Part shown: piece by piece, positions 47,284-58,046 of the stretch
How the letters are laid out: the number at the start of each line of letters is the position of its first letter
Numbering within the stretch: position 1 is the stretch's first letter
From: Galeruca laticollis
Lineage: Eukaryota; Arthropoda; Insecta; Coleoptera; Chrysomelidae
Direction of reading: 5' to 3'
NCBI GenBank assembly: GCA_963921935.1
Contig: OY998175.1
Coordinates: 155,494,809 to 155,558,808 of the forward strand
DNA length: 64,000 nt
Notes under the pieces: generated by a model
The model's input: only the letters and a program-made list of their open reading frames with translations
What the model was told of the DNA's origin: nothing
Database searches by the model: none
Program-made: the position numbers and the translations under genes

Positions 47284-47360
47284 TAACCGTCTCGACCCTT
47301 ACTTTGTGGAATCTACTCTTATTAGTGTTTTAAATGAAAGTTTCATTTAAAACATTAAAA
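47284..47360 (+). mobile_element. Miniature Penelope-related insertion, 77 bp
   Basis: Flanked by the 11-bp direct repeat ACAGATTAAAT (47273-47283 and 47361-47371). Its first about 55 bases match the 75-bp tail of the Penelope copy at 22811 (TAACYGTCTCGACCCTTACTT, then GTGGAATCT, CTC and TAAATGAAA). Its right half is a near-perfect palindrome around GTTTTAAATGAAA / TTTCATTTAAAAC. It has no coding capacity. Confidence 0.75.
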
Positions 47361-47389
47361 ACAGATTAAATAAGCAATTGAAAAGGGAA

Positions 47390-48240
47390 TAGCAGACTTA
47401 AGAAAAGAGAAAGATAAGAAGGAATTTAAATTGAAATACTCAAAACCAAACTCTATAATAATACAACCTATCTCTGATAAGCATTTCGATATTGTCAAAG
47501 ATGCTACTACTGCGAAAGATATGATGAAAGCATTGCAAGATATTTTCGAAAGAAAAAGTGTTTTCAATAAATTAAGCTTAAAAAAGAAACTGTTAACACT
47601 GAAATTAAAAAGGGAAGATGAACTTGATGATCATTTTCAAAGATTCGATTCAGTTATTACAGAGGTGGAAAATGCTGGAAGCAAAACAGATAATTCCGAT
47701 TAGGATTGTTATTTACTATTATCGCTCAATGAAATTTATGATTCTGTAATAACAGCAATTAAGCACAGTACCTACTATCGAGTTAGTTGAATCAAGATTT
47801 CTAGAGGAGGAAATGAAATTAAAAAGCCGAGGTTCCATCAATAATTCATGTGGAGAAGTTACATTTAAAGCTTATCCTATAAAATGTTTTAAATGTGGTC
47901 AAGAAGGTCATAAAATTTCGGAAAGCAATGAAAGAAACCAAATTTTTCAAGAGGGAATTTCTACCACAGAAGAATATTTTCTCCCAGATATAGACGTCGA
48001 GGTAAAGGAAGAAATGTGTCTCGAATGGCTAATTATGCTGAAGAACAGTGGAAGAAATATCATTTGTTGCCTTCAATTGTACTTCAGAATTATGTCGTCA
48101 AAATTTATTTATTCTTGATTCTGAAGCAACACAACATCTTGTATCTGGCGACTTCATCAAAAATATGTCACAAGTGATAGATTTAGATCACGAAGTTTTA
48201 ATACAGGTAGCGATGGAGAAACTATGTCTGTGAAAAAGCA
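47390..48240 (+). pseudogene. Copia gag and protease region, broken
   Basis: Gag (UBN2 type) reads TTAKDMMKALQDIFERKS, LKKKLLTLKLKREDELDDHF and FDSVITEVENAG before a TAG at 47701-47703. The zinc knuckle at about 47886-47925 is CFKCGQEGHKISES, where the last Cys has become Ser. The protease box near 48107-48150 reads FILDSEATQHLVSG; the usual Copia form is DSGAT, so the Gly is replaced by Glu. Both changes alone would disable the element. Confidence 0.78.
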
Positions 48241-48519
48241 AGGATTATTGAAAGTTTACTATCAGGGTAGAAAGTTATCTATTGAACCTCTTATAGTGGA
48301 TGGCATGAAATTATCAGTAGCAAAGCTTCTTGAAAAAGGAGTTGATATTATATTTAGCGATAAGCATGCCTGAATAATAGGCGAAGATTATGTTTTAAGA
48401 TGCAATATGTTTTATTTATTTTAATTTTATTTATTTGTTATAAATGTTGATTCTTAGAGTACTCAAGAAAATGATGAAAATTTTGAAATAGAGCAATGCT
48501 GCGAAACGAACGCAAATTC

Positions 48520-49320
48520 AGATATCTGGCACAAGAGACTAGGTCATTTACATCGTAATAGTTCCAAATTATTAGGAGAAGTTATTAATAACAAATGTTC
48601 CACCTGTTGTGAAAACAATTTTATTCAAAAGACCAACAGACTAAGCACATTGATAAATTAATTCATACTGATATTTCGGCTCCGATTAAGCCTGCAACAT
48701 ATGATGGTTATACAAATTACCAGGTGTTAATTGATGAAATTAACTGTCTCGACCTTTACTTCTGACGATGATATTGATTTATCGAAACAATTGTCAATTT
48801 TTTAGAAACAGTGAGTTTCACTTAAAACACTAATGTTAATTGATGATTATTCGCACTTTTAAAAACTAATGAAATAGCTGCCCAAAATGTTACAGATTTT
48901 ATCAATTTAATACAGACACAACATGTATGCCTAACTAAAAAGATACGTAGTGACAATGGTGGTGAATTTACTTTAAATGTCTTCAAAAACTATTGTGTAA
49001 GAAATGGAATTCAAATAAAATATATGTACTATGCCGTATACATCATAAATGAATGGAGTCTCTGAGATAATGAACCGGAATTTGTTAGATAAAGTTAGAA
49101 TGAAGTTGTCAGAATTTGGTATACCGAAAGAACTTTGGGAAGAAGCTATAACATGTTCTGCATATGAGCTAAATAGATATTCAAATAATGCTAATGGTGG
49201 AATATCACCAGCCACCAGATGGTATGGAGAAAATTATTTATCTAAATCAAGAATCTTTGGTAGTCGTGAATGGGCTGTGAAACTTTTCAAGACTAATAAA
49301 TTGGATACAAGAGCGTAGAT
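48520..49320 (+). pseudogene. Copia integrase, broken and interrupted
   Basis: The pre-integrase zinc region shows DIWHKRLGHLHRNSS and later CSTCC. The core follows with HTDISAPIKP (first Asp), a 96-bp insertion at 48738-48833, then RSDNGGEFTLNVF (second Asp) and, from 49049, GVSEIMNRNLLDKVRMKL, GIPKELWEEAI and NGGISPATRWYG. The third catalytic residue is in the GVSEIMNR segment, where Glu is kept. Several frames are needed. Confidence 0.8.
48738..48833 (+). mobile_element. Miniature Penelope-related insertion, 96 bp, with hammerhead-like core
   Basis: Bounded by a perfect 13-bp duplication TGTTAATTGATGA (48725-48737 and 48834-48846). The Copia integrase frame resumes when the insert and one repeat are ignored. 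It starts AATTAACTGTCTCGACC and ends TTTCACTTAAAACACTAA, the same ends as the 77-bp insertion. Inside lies CTGACGA (48762-48768), a GATA/TATC stem, then GAAAC (48784-48788), AATT and GTC (48793-48795). This is the order of a type I hammerhead ribozyme with a very short stem III. Penelope-like elements are known to carry such motifs. Confidence 0.8.
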
Positions 49321-49849
49321 ATATATAACACTATAATGGTTGGGTATGGTGAAGGTTGCTATCGTACTTGGGATTTTCATAAAAAGAAAATTATTCAATC
49401 AAGAGATGTGAATTTGATGAAATTAACACAGGCTATTTTGGAACGACAAATTTTGGAGATTAACAATAGTTATTAATTGATAAAGATAAAGATAAAAAAA
49501 TTGAATCAGAAATTGGAATAAAGACGAAAATATACATGAAGAGGAAATAGATTTAGAATTTCCAGTAGATCAAGAAGAACAAGATGGACAAGAAGAGGAA
49601 GATGTTGCTGATGTTAATATTCAAAATATAACTTGAACTGGAAGAGAAGTAAGACCGCCAAAATATTTATCTGAGTATGAGACGTATGAAGTATATTATT
49701 CTTTAACTAAAGATGGAAATGATCCTACGATCTACTCAGAACCAGTAAATAAGGAAGAATAGCGTCAAGCGATAGACAAAGAGATAAATGCATCAGGGTT
49801 TTTAGGGCAAAGGAAAATTGAACAAAAAAGGCTAGATTAGTAGCTAAGG

Positions 49850-51030
49850 GTTTTCAGATGTAAAGAACAACAATTTTATGAACCTTCAGTTGCTAGAATA
49901 ACAACAATAAGAATAATGCTATCTCACGCTCATCAAAATGGATGGAAAATAACACAACTTGATGTTCCATTAGCATTTCTTAATAGTAAACTAGACAGTA
50001 ATGTTGATTTAGAAACTCCAGAAGGTGTCAAATCCAATTCAAAATTTTTAAAACTTAATCGAGCTCTTTATTGTTTGTGAGAGGTACCTAAAGTATGAAA
50101 TAATACGTTAAATGATTTATTGTTAGAAATGAATTTACAGCGGTCAAGCTATATAGCTGATTATGTTGATGATCTGATTTTGACAGGGGATACATTGAAA
50201 ATATGATAAAATCATTGAAGGAAAGATTTGGAGTAACAGATCAGGGTGATATGAAGACATACCTTGGTGTCCAAATAAACAAAGGCGAAAACTTAATAAT
50301 TAGTCAGACTAATTTTAATTGAGAAGATTTCAAAACATTTTAATATGGATAATTGTAGAGAAGTTAAAATACTTATGGTAAATAACTTAAAAATAGTATA
50401 TTTTGATGACGAAATTATTGAAACTGTATCTAAGTACTACTACTACTAGACTGGATATTTCTTTTTATGTATCATATTTGAGTAGTGCACTAGACAGACC
50501 TACTACAGATACCTGGAAAGCAGCAAAGAGAATATTACGCTATATTAAAGGAACCGAAAATATGGGTTTGTACTATTCTAGAAATATTAATAATCGTTAT
50601 TGGCATATTCAGAAGCTGGCTAGGCATTGGATAAATCTGATCGTAAGAGTGTCAACGGGTGCATAATTTTCTATCATAATAATCTTGTCTGGTGATTTTC
50701 GAAGAAACAATATTACGTTGCCTTATCCACAACCGTGTCTGAATATATTGCTGCTGTCGCTGCCGCTCAAGAACTAATGAAGCGAAAGGTGTTTTAAGTA
50801 ACTTTAATGTTAGTATTGTACCTCTCTTATTGTGTGATAATCAGAGAACTATTATATTATCAAAAGACTTACGAAAACTCAAAAAGGACCAATCATATAG
50901 ATATTCGCATGCCAATAAAAGTCTTAATATTGAATATATTCCATCTTATAAAAATCTGGCTAATATATTAACTAACCCATTAGGTAAAGAATTATTTCTA
51001 AAATTTATATATGAAGCTCATATTTCTTAA
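49850..51030 (+). pseudogene. Copia reverse transcriptase and RNase H, broken
   Basis: RT: GWKITQLDVPLAFLNSKLD (catalytic Asp; the usual form is LDVKxAFLNG), then LKLNRALYCL and DYVDDLILTGD, the YVDD-type box of Copia, and GDMKTYLGVQI. RNase H: TRLDISFYVSYLSSAL, WKAAKRILRYIKGTENMGL, VSEYIAAVAAAQE (Glu) and LCDNQRTI (Asp), then YRYSHANKSLNIEYIPS and NLANILTNPL. These are the C-terminal landmarks of Copia pol. Stops occur between most blocks. Confidence 0.8.
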
Positions 51031-51217
51031 AGGCAGAGTACAATTCTTTCAAGAAAACTAACTGAACTTTTGTTTTTGTTCTGTTTTTATATATTACACG
51101 TTTTTACAATTATTATTATAATTAAAATATTAATTTTAAACTCGAGGGAGGGTGAACATATACCCTGTATTATATATTTGACATTACGGTATTTGATATA
51201 TGAAAATAGGTTGTCAG

Positions 51218-51218
<1 letters not shown>

Positions 51219-51277
<59 letters not shown>
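51219..51277. repeat. (AT)n microsatellite left of the second gypsy element
   Basis: About 30 AT units. The same dinucleotide array continues on the other side of the element (59327-59356), so the element inserted into it. Confidence 0.92.
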
Positions 51278-51285
<8 letters not shown>

Positions 51286-52555
51286 CAAATAATTTTATTA
51301 ATAATAAAGAAACATTTTTTTTATAATATAAATTAATAAGGTGAGCACCCTGTGTGTCAAAATTCATAAATATTGAACTGAGATCTAAAGTTTCACTATA
51401 TTGAATCATAGAAATTCTATCTGTCAGAATCGAGGAATATTTTATGACAGTTCAGGAATTTGTTGATATTGTTGCGAATAAATAGGAAATTTTTTATTTA
51501 TTAGTTATGTATAATGATCTATAAAAGTAGTAACAATGTTTTGAGTTATTATTTATATTGTACATAGTTATTATTTTTATTGTTACATATGTACAAATTT
51601 TTACGAAAGTCAACCAATGAAATGTCACATTAATTGGTGACATTGAAATGAATTGTATTAGGAGATCCAGCTTAAGATTTAAACCAATCTGAGGACAAGA
51701 AAACTCTGGTATCTAGGAAGAAAATTATGGTTGCTAAGAGGAAGAGAAATAAATAAATCTGGTGTCGAGGTAAAAAAAAGATTATTATTAGATTTTGAAG
51801 AACAAGTTGAATAATAATTCGAAAATTATACAGCTGAATTAAGAAGCAAAATCAGATATTATAAACGATGGTTGATAAAATATATGTGCAGAATTAACTA
51901 ATTGGTGAATTCCTTTAAAATTTGATGAACAATTTCTTAAAATAAAGATTAAAAGCCGTCTACATGGTAAGATATAGCAGCTGACGGCACATCAGTAGAA
52001 GAAAGAAGTTATTGTGCGGTTTATTTTTTTCTTTCGAAGGTTAGTAGTAATTTTCTATGATTGGTACCAATTATAATCGTTATACTTTCAAATAAATTGA
52101 AAATTTGAGATGACATTTAAGAAAGTATAACAGGAAAATATCTGAACTCATTTCTAAAGCAAAACAATAATATTATAAACTTAAAACTCGTGATATTTAA
52201 TACTTATTGAATTATACCTAGGTTAAGAGTCGTTCCATTTTAATATCATTAAAAATTTCACTTACCATCTGTCAATTCATCCATTTTGTTTTTTTGCATT
52301 ATATTTTATGTCTTCAAAGTTATTAAACTGTTTTCCAATTTGAGTTTCATGTTTGTTCTTAAAATAATCTGCGGAAAACAAAGGCCTTACTCAGAACCCT
52401 GTCTGTTTCCAAATTAATAATTATGATAAAATATTGAGCGCTAGCCGAGGTAAATGAGAGGAAATCCAGAGGAATAATATACGAGGTAAAACAAATTATA
52501 TAATAAAATAAAACTTATTAAATACATTTATTAGACACAGATTAAAATTTTAACA
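51278..52555 (+). repeat. 5' LTR of the second gypsy element
   Basis: Begins TATTATAGC, where the 3' LTR has TGTTATAGC, and ends TTTTAACA. The lost TG may come from slippage in the adjacent AT array. Confidence 0.92.
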
Positions 52556-52660
52556 TAATTGGCAGGCCCAAACGTGGTGCGTTTATTTTAAGAACAATCA
52601 GAGGCACAGTAAGAGTTAAAAATACAGTAATTTAAAATAAAGAGAATCACAAAACTAAAA
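52556..52660 (+). promoter_or_regulatory. Primer-binding site and gag leader
   Basis: After the LTR comes TAAT, then TGGCAGGCCCAAACGTGG (52560-52577). A TGG start a few bases after the LTR is what a tRNA-primed site should look like. Which tRNA it matches was not determined. Confidence 0.6.
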
Positions 52661-54667
52661 ATGGAATCTAAAAAGCTAAATAATTTAAAAATGCGTGAAT
52701 TAAAAGAACAGCTTGAAAATAGAAAACTTTCTACGGTAGGTATAAAACTAACCTTACAGGACCGTCTTAGAGAAGCCTTGATACAGGAAAATCAAGACCC
52801 AGAAATCTATGAGTTTGAAATACACACAGAAGATGAAGAAAAAGCTACAGAAAAACAAGAAGAAAATAAACCAATAACTATGGAGGCAATAACACAATTA
52901 TTGTTAACAATCAGTGCAGAACAAAAACAACAGAGCACAGAACAATTTAATAAAATGGAACAACGGTTAATAAACATGAAGACAGAACAGAAGGAAGAAT
53001 TTACCAAAATAGAAAATCAGAACAAAGATTTAGACAAGAAAATAGAACAGCAAAAGCAAGAATTTAAACAACAATTCACAAAAATAGACAACAAAATGGA
53101 GAAGATTGAAGAGAAATTGAAATTACAAGAAGAACAGTGGGAAGATATGGAAAAGAAAGTAAATACACAAATTCAGGAACAAATCAACAAAATGGAACAG
53201 GCCAAAGAAGAAATTACTGAAACAGCTAAAAGAAGATGGGATGAATTCGCGAGAAGGGTCATAACAAATAAAAAGAATTTAGAAGAATTGGAAAAGAATA
53301 TCGAATTAGGATTCAAAGAAAATATGGGAATAACAGAACAGAATCAATTTCAATTAAAAAGGGAACTAGAAAGAACAATAAAAGAAAATCAAGAAAATCA
53401 ACAAAGAATAAATGAAATTTTTGAGAAAAATATATTCGATCAAAATTGGAACTATCAAGGAAACAATAATCAAGAAAAGAAACAATGGGAAGAGAAGATA
53501 AAAGAACAAGAATTATATCTACAAGAATTACAAAATAACATGGAAAAGAAAATACAGAAACAAATGGAAGAATTAAAGCAGAAAGCCTCTCTTTTCAATA
53601 ATTCTAATTGTATACCTGGTTTAATCCAATTATATTCCATTCTTGGTAATTCTAGTGGTAACACTAATAAATTCTCTGGCTCAATTAAACAATTACATCC
53701 TAAGGTATTTCTGAGAACTCTGAAAAACAGATGTAAACATTTTAATAATTTTGACGATTTAAAGGAGTTTATTCGCAGCAATTTAACAGATCAGGCTCTG
53801 ACTTGGTTTAATGGCTATGAAAATCACATAAACAGTTTTAATGAATTTGAAGCACTTTTTCTCCGAACATATTGGGGAGAAAGTAATCAATCCTTGTTTC
53901 GCGAAAGATTATGCTCTGGTAAATTTGATCATAACAAAAACTCTAGTATGTATAATTATGCTTTAAGCCTATTTTCGCAAGCACAATTTTTAGAGCCACA
54001 TATAGGAGAAGCAGAGCTTATCATTTTAATATCTAGGCATTTTAAATCTACAATAGCCGAAACTATAGCTATTCAAAATATAAAATCTTTTGAGCAACTA
54101 ACCAACTACTTAAATCGTATTGAAAGAAATATTATTAAAACAAATACACCAAACAGAGAAACTCAAAATTTCAATTCATTTAATCACCAAAACCAAAATA
54201 CAAATTACAATAACAATAAATATAATAACAACAATAGAAATAATAGCAATAACTACAATACTAACTACAGACAAAACAATTATAATAATAATAACAATAA
54301 ACACTTCTCTAATTATCCTACTAACAATAATAGGTACAATAATAATCGTAATTATGATCCAAATTCTAATAATACCTACAATCACCGCATTAATCAACAA
54401 AATCAGAGATATTATAACTCTAATTCAAATCAAAATGAAAATTGTCATAGAGAAAGAAGACATTCTGATGGAAACATGAGAAGAAATCAAAACTTTCAAA
54501 ATCACGAAAATACCAGAAGGGTAAATTCCATGCAACGATCACGGAGTCATGACCGCGAGCAAAATCATGAAAATAATGAACAACTTGAAAGTTTAGAACG
54601 AACTAGATCTTCAGAGTCCATAAATCGTTCATGTGAGTCTCCACAAACCAATCAAAATTTTCAGTAA
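52661..54667 (+). CDS. gag: Gag of the second gypsy element, intact (668 aa)
   Basis: Residues about 8-40 (NLKMRELKEQLENRKLSTVG onwards) look like a SAP domain, often found in insect gypsy Gag and proposed to bind DNA. Residues 60-310 are a Glu/Gln/Lys-rich coiled coil. Residues about 340-490 resemble the Retrotrans_gag capsid (LHPKVFLRTLKNR, ALTWFNGYENHINSFNEFEA). The C-terminus is extremely Asn-rich (about 500-600), then Arg/Ser/Glu-rich; there is no CCHC knuckle, so RNA binding probably uses the basic tail. ATG at 52661, TAA at 54665-54667. Pol overlaps in the -1 frame. Confidence 0.88.
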   Translation: MESKKLNNLKMRELKEQLENRKLSTVGIKLTLQDRLREALIQENQDPEIYEFEIHTEDEEKATEKQEENKPITMEAITQLLLTISAEQKQQSTEQFNKMEQRLINMKTEQKEEFTKIENQNKDLDKKIEQQKQEFKQQFTKIDNKMEKIEEKLKLQEEQWEDMEKKVNTQIQEQINKMEQAKEEITETAKRRWDEFARRVITNKKNLEELEKNIELGFKENMGITEQNQFQLKRELERTIKENQENQQRINEIFEKNIFDQNWNYQGNNNQEKKQWEEKIKEQELYLQELQNNMEKKIQKQMEELKQKASLFNNSNCIPGLIQLYSILGNSSGNTNKFSGSIKQLHPKVFLRTLKNRCKHFNNFDDLKEFIRSNLTDQALTWFNGYENHINSFNEFEALFLRTYWGESNQSLFRERLCSGKFDHNKNSSMYNYALSLFSQAQFLEPHIGEAELIILISRHFKSTIAETIAIQNIKSFEQLTNYLNRIERNIIKTNTPNRETQNFNSFNHQNQNTNYNNNKYNNNNRNNSNNYNTNYRQNNYNNNNNKHFSNYPTNNNRYNNNRNYDPNSNNTYNHRINQQNQRYYNSNSNQNENCHRERRHSDGNMRRNQNFQNHENTRRVNSMQRSRSHDREQNHENNEQLESLERTRSSESINRSCESPQTNQNFQ

Positions 54668-57600
54668 GCCATGGTGTACACGAAATAGGATATGTCTACT
54701 CTCATCAAGAATTTCTACTGGAGGACATATCAGACCCTAAAACAAATAATAAATTAATTTTAATAAAAGGTCAAATAAACAATAAAACAATTTTATCGGT
54801 AGTGGACACCGGGTCAGCTGCATCACTTATTCATAAGAGAATAGTGGAACAATTGCCAATTTTACAGAAAAATATTATTAGAACTCCTAAGGTAAATTTA
54901 GTAGGAATAAATTCAAAAAAATTAATGGATGTAAATAAAGCAGTAGTAGTACAGTTTAATATTTTAGATAGTAGCATTAGCATGCTATTATTAATTGTTG
55001 ATCATATAGAATTTGATGTATTAATAGGCTCTGATGAACTTGATAAAAATGAAGCAATTATCGATTATGAAAAAGAAACGGTTAGTTTTAAAGGAATAGA
55101 AATACAATTTTATAAAGATGGGGAAGAAAAAGAAGTACAGAAGACAGAAGAAGAATGTAGTATGGAGCTTACAAAAGAAGCAGAAAATATAAAATTAAAG
55201 GATTATGAAGCTAAGAAATATGGTTATGTGAATGGAATTTATGAAGATAAGAAGTATGGTTATGGATATGGAAATAATGGTAGTAGAAAAAATAAAGTAA
55301 TAATAAATTATATTAATGGGATGGAAATTAATTGTGATGATGGTTATCGAGATGATATTATGAAGTTATTGGTAAAGTATGAAGGTTTAGTCAAGGAAGA
55401 AGCAAGAGTCGCAGAAGAATACGTTCATAAAATAAAAATAAACAGAAATATTGAGAATTTTAAAAGCAAAACCTATCCTATTCCTTATAAACTTAGGCCT
55501 CAAGTCAATAAAGCCATTGAAAAATTATTATTTGACAACATTATAGAGTACAGTAATACATCTTTTATTAATCCTATAGTAATTGTTCAAAAGAAAAATC
55601 CAAAAGATAACATTAGAATTTGTTTAGATGCGCGCAATTTAAATCAATGTACTACTCCTGAGTATGAAAGTCCTCAAACAATTGAAGCCATTTTAGGTAG
55701 AATTACAAATGCAAAGGTTTATAGTCAGCTAGATCTTTTACACTCATTTTGGCTTATTCCTCTTCATCCAGACAGTAGAAAATATACTGGTTTTATTATA
55801 AATGGTGTTGTATACCAATTTAAAGTCACCCCATTCGGTCTTAATTCTAGTACTAGTGCACTATTGAAAGCTCTTAATAAAATATTACACCCATATGAAG
55901 ACTTTACGTTGCATTATGTTGATGATATTGTAATTTTCTCCAACAGCTATGAACAGCACCTAGAACATATCAATATAATATTAAAAAAACTTGATCAAGC
56001 AGGTCTTAAAATAAACATTGACAAATGTCATTTCTTTAAAACAAAAATAAAATATTTAGGATACATTTTAGACACTACGGGTATCACAATTGATCCTGAA
56101 AGAACTAAAATTATTAAAAAATTTCCTGGGCCAACAAATTTGAAGACACTACGTAGTTTCATGGGAACCATTCAATATTTTAAAAGATTAATTCCAGACT
56201 TAACAACTTTAGAATTACCCTTGATGGAACTACTATGTAAAAATGTAAAATGGAAGTGGAATGAAAGACGAGAATTGGCATTCAATAAAATAAAACAAAC
56301 ATTTTTGCAAAATATACAACTCTATCATCCTCAATATAATATACCTTTTACATTAAAAACTGACGCATCTATAGATAGATTTGCAGGAGTTCTCACTCAA
56401 ATACAAAATAATATAGAGGTACCTATTTCTTTTGTTTCTAGAAAAACTAAAAAGGCAGAAAGAAATTATTCTGTATGCGAATTAGAACTTTCTAGCATAC
56501 TTTATTGTGTGCAAAAACTTCGTTTCTTCCTATTAGGAAATTCATTTGTCATTGAGACAGACAATCAGGCATTAACAACCATTCTACAGAACAGATACAA
56601 TAACACTGGATTACACAGACTTATACTCACATTACAAGAATATACATTTACCATAAAATACGTTCCTGGAGTAACAAACGTTGTTTCAGACGCCATTACA
56701 CGAATGGACAACAAAAGACATAGAAATTACATTAAAATAGGCATCAACATCATGAAAAATAACGAAGACATTTTTACACTCACGCACATACTACAAGATC
56801 AACAAAACCTCACCACACAAGACAAACAAAAATCACAAAACAAACAGAACATTTACTATAAAACCATTAATGACAATGAACTATACGTTATAACGAATAC
56901 ACTAGCAAGACAAATCATAAAAGACTTACACCTTAAATACTGTCATATAGGTACTAGGAAACTTCATCTTTTATTTAGGGAAAATTACTATAGTAAGAAC
57001 GATATTACAATTTGTAAATTAATTAACAAACAATGTGAGATATGTCAATTCACTAAAGAGAAAAACTTCCATAACGAAAATCTTCCAAAAGCCTTACTTA
57101 CAAAAGAACCTTTAGAAACTATTGCCATAGATTTTTTGTCTAATTTAGTTCCAAGTACAAACAATAACAAACATTTGTTAGTAATTACAGATATTTTTAC
57201 AAAATACATAAAAATGTATCCTTGTCAGAAAACTAACTCAAAAGAAGTGAAGTCAGCATTAACAAAATATTTTACTACAATAGGTGTCCCAAAGAACATT
57301 ATAATGGACAATGCTACTTATTTTAACAATATAAAATTTAAGAATTGGTTGATAAAATCTAACATAAATCCTGTATTCATTAGTATAAGAAACCCATCTG
57401 CCAATCCATGTGAAAGAGCCATCAAAGAAATTTTAAAATTTTTAAGAATACTAGTCCATAGCGAACACACACTTTGGGAAGAGTGTATCGTAGACATTGA
57501 ACATTTCATCAATGATATCCCTAATACAGTAACAAACATTAGTCCAACTATATTAATGACTGGAAAAAGTCCTAATCGACCATGGCACATGACAAATATA

Positions 57601-57915
57601 GAAAACTATGAGACATTAATACAAAGAACAAACGAAAAATTAATAAAACGAGCAAATAAACAACTAAAACTCAGAAATAACAAAATCAAAAAGCAAATTA
57701 CCTTCCAAAAAGGTGAATTAGTTATAGTTAAGGCTCTTCGAACACCTAATCGATACAAGAATCAATGCTTGAAACTGCAACTTCTATATGAAGGTCCATA
57801 TGTGGTTGTAACAGAATTCGGTGTAAATAGCTACCAGTTAGCACATCCCGTCACAGGTATAATACGGGGAATCTTCAACATTAAATCCATTTATAAGTTC
57901 TATCCAGAAGAGTAA
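54637..57915 (+). CDS. pol: Pol of the second gypsy element, intact, expressed by -1 frameshift
   Basis: The frame opens after a TGA at 54634-54636 and has no ATG near its start, so it is most likely read by -1 frameshifting from gag. Protease: VVDTGSAASLIH (about residue 57). RT: RICLDARNLNQ, SQLDLLHSFWLIPLHPDS, FGLNSSTSALLKAL, LHYVDDIVIFSN (about 426). RNase H: LKTDASIDRFAGVL (about 575), ETDNQALTTI. Integrase: HLKYCHIGTRKLH and CEICQF zinc region, AIDFLSN, MDNATYFNN, PCERAIKEIL (Asp, Asp, Glu at about 830, 890, 926), then a GPYVV module near 1053. About 1092 codons, no interruption. All catalytic residues are present. Confidence 0.9.
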   Translation, partial: VSTNQSKFSVSHGVHEIGYVYSHQEFLLEDISDPKTNNKLILIKGQINNKTILSVVDTGSAASLIHKRIVEQLPILQKNIIRTPKVNLVGINSKKLMDVNKAVVVQFNILDSSISMLLLIVDHIEFDVLIGSDELDKNEAIIDYEKETVSFKGIEIQFYKDGEEKEVQKTEEECSMELTKEAENIKLKDYEAKKYGYVNGIYEDKKYGYGYGNNGSRKNKVIINYINGMEINCDDGYRDDIMKLLVKYEGLVKEEARVAEEYVHKIKINRNIENFKSKTYPIPYKLRPQVNKAIEKLLFDNIIEYSNTSFINPIVIVQKKNPKDNIRICLDARNLNQCTTPEYESPQTIEAILGRITNAKVYSQLDLLHSFWLIPLHPDSRKYTGFIINGVVYQFKVTPFGLNSSTSALLKALNKILHPYEDFTLHYVDDIVIFSNSYEQHLEHINIILKKLDQAGLKINIDKCHFFKTKIKYLGYILDTTGITIDPERTKIIKKFPGPTNLKTLRSFMGTIQYFKRLIPDLTTLELPLMELLCKNVKWKWNERRELAFNKIKQTFLQNIQLYHPQYNIPFTLKTDASIDRFAGVLTQIQNNIEVPISFVSRKTKKAERNYSVCELELSSILYCVQKLRFFLLGNSFVIETDNQALTTILQNRYNNTGLHRLILTLQEYTFTIKYVPGVTNVVSDAITRMDNKRHRNYIKIGINIMKNNEDIFTLTHILQDQQNLTTQDKQKSQNKQNIYYKTINDNELYVITNTLARQIIKDLHLKYCHIGTRKLHLLFRENYYSKNDITICKLINKQCEICQFTKEKNFHNENLPKALLTKEPLETIAIDFLSNLVPSTNNNKHLLVITDIFTKYIKMYPCQKTNSKEVKSALTKYFTTIGVPKNIIMDNATYFNNIKFKNWLIKSNINPVFISIRNPSANPCERAIKEILKFLRILVHSEHTLWEECIVDIEHFINDIPNTVTNISPTILMTGKSPNRPWHMTNIENYETLIQRTNEKLIKRANKQLKLRNNKIKKQITFQKGELVIVKALRTPNRYKNQCLKLQLLYEGPYVVVTEFGVNSYQLAHPVTGIIRGIFNIKSIYKFYPEE
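54655..54661 (+). promoter_or_regulatory. Candidate -1 ribosomal frameshift site A AAT TTT
   Basis: In gag frame the heptamer A-AAT-TTT fits the X-XXY-YYZ rule. It sits one codon before the gag TAA and within the 31-nt gag/pol overlap, and slipping by -1 leads exactly into the pol frame. A downstream stem was not worked out. Confidence 0.65.
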
Positions 57916-58046
57916 TTTAAAAACAAACAAAAACATTAATACATTTATTTAAAACACCTGCACTAAGAAAAATATACATTGTGAAAAATTTCAAACTTTT
58001 TCTAGAATTATTATAATTTATAAAAAGGTTGAAATATTTCAGGGAA
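57916..58046 (+). other. 3' UTR and polypurine tract of the second gypsy element
   Basis: Non-coding leader to the 3' LTR; the last bases before TGTTATAG are CAGGGAA, a weak purine tract. Confidence 0.55.

Larger units (their letters stand above)
47390..51218 (+). mobile_element. Copia-type LTR retrotransposon, heavily decayed
   Basis: The order gag, zinc knuckle, protease, integrase, RT, RNase H is that of Ty1/Copia. No 5' LTR is seen. On the right, a purine run (CTCGAGGGAGGG, 51141-51152) is followed by TGAACATA, probably the start of a 3' LTR that dissolves into the (AT)n array at 51219. Many stops and frameshifts, and a short insertion in the integrase. Confidence 0.82.

Noticed and set aside
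54120..54479. Ile/Thr-rich ORF inside gag
   Set aside because: Out-of-frame reading of the Asn-rich AAT/AAC codons of the intact gag.
57916..58046. Possible env gene in the second gypsy element
   Set aside because: Only 131 bases lie between pol and the 3' LTR; no room for env.
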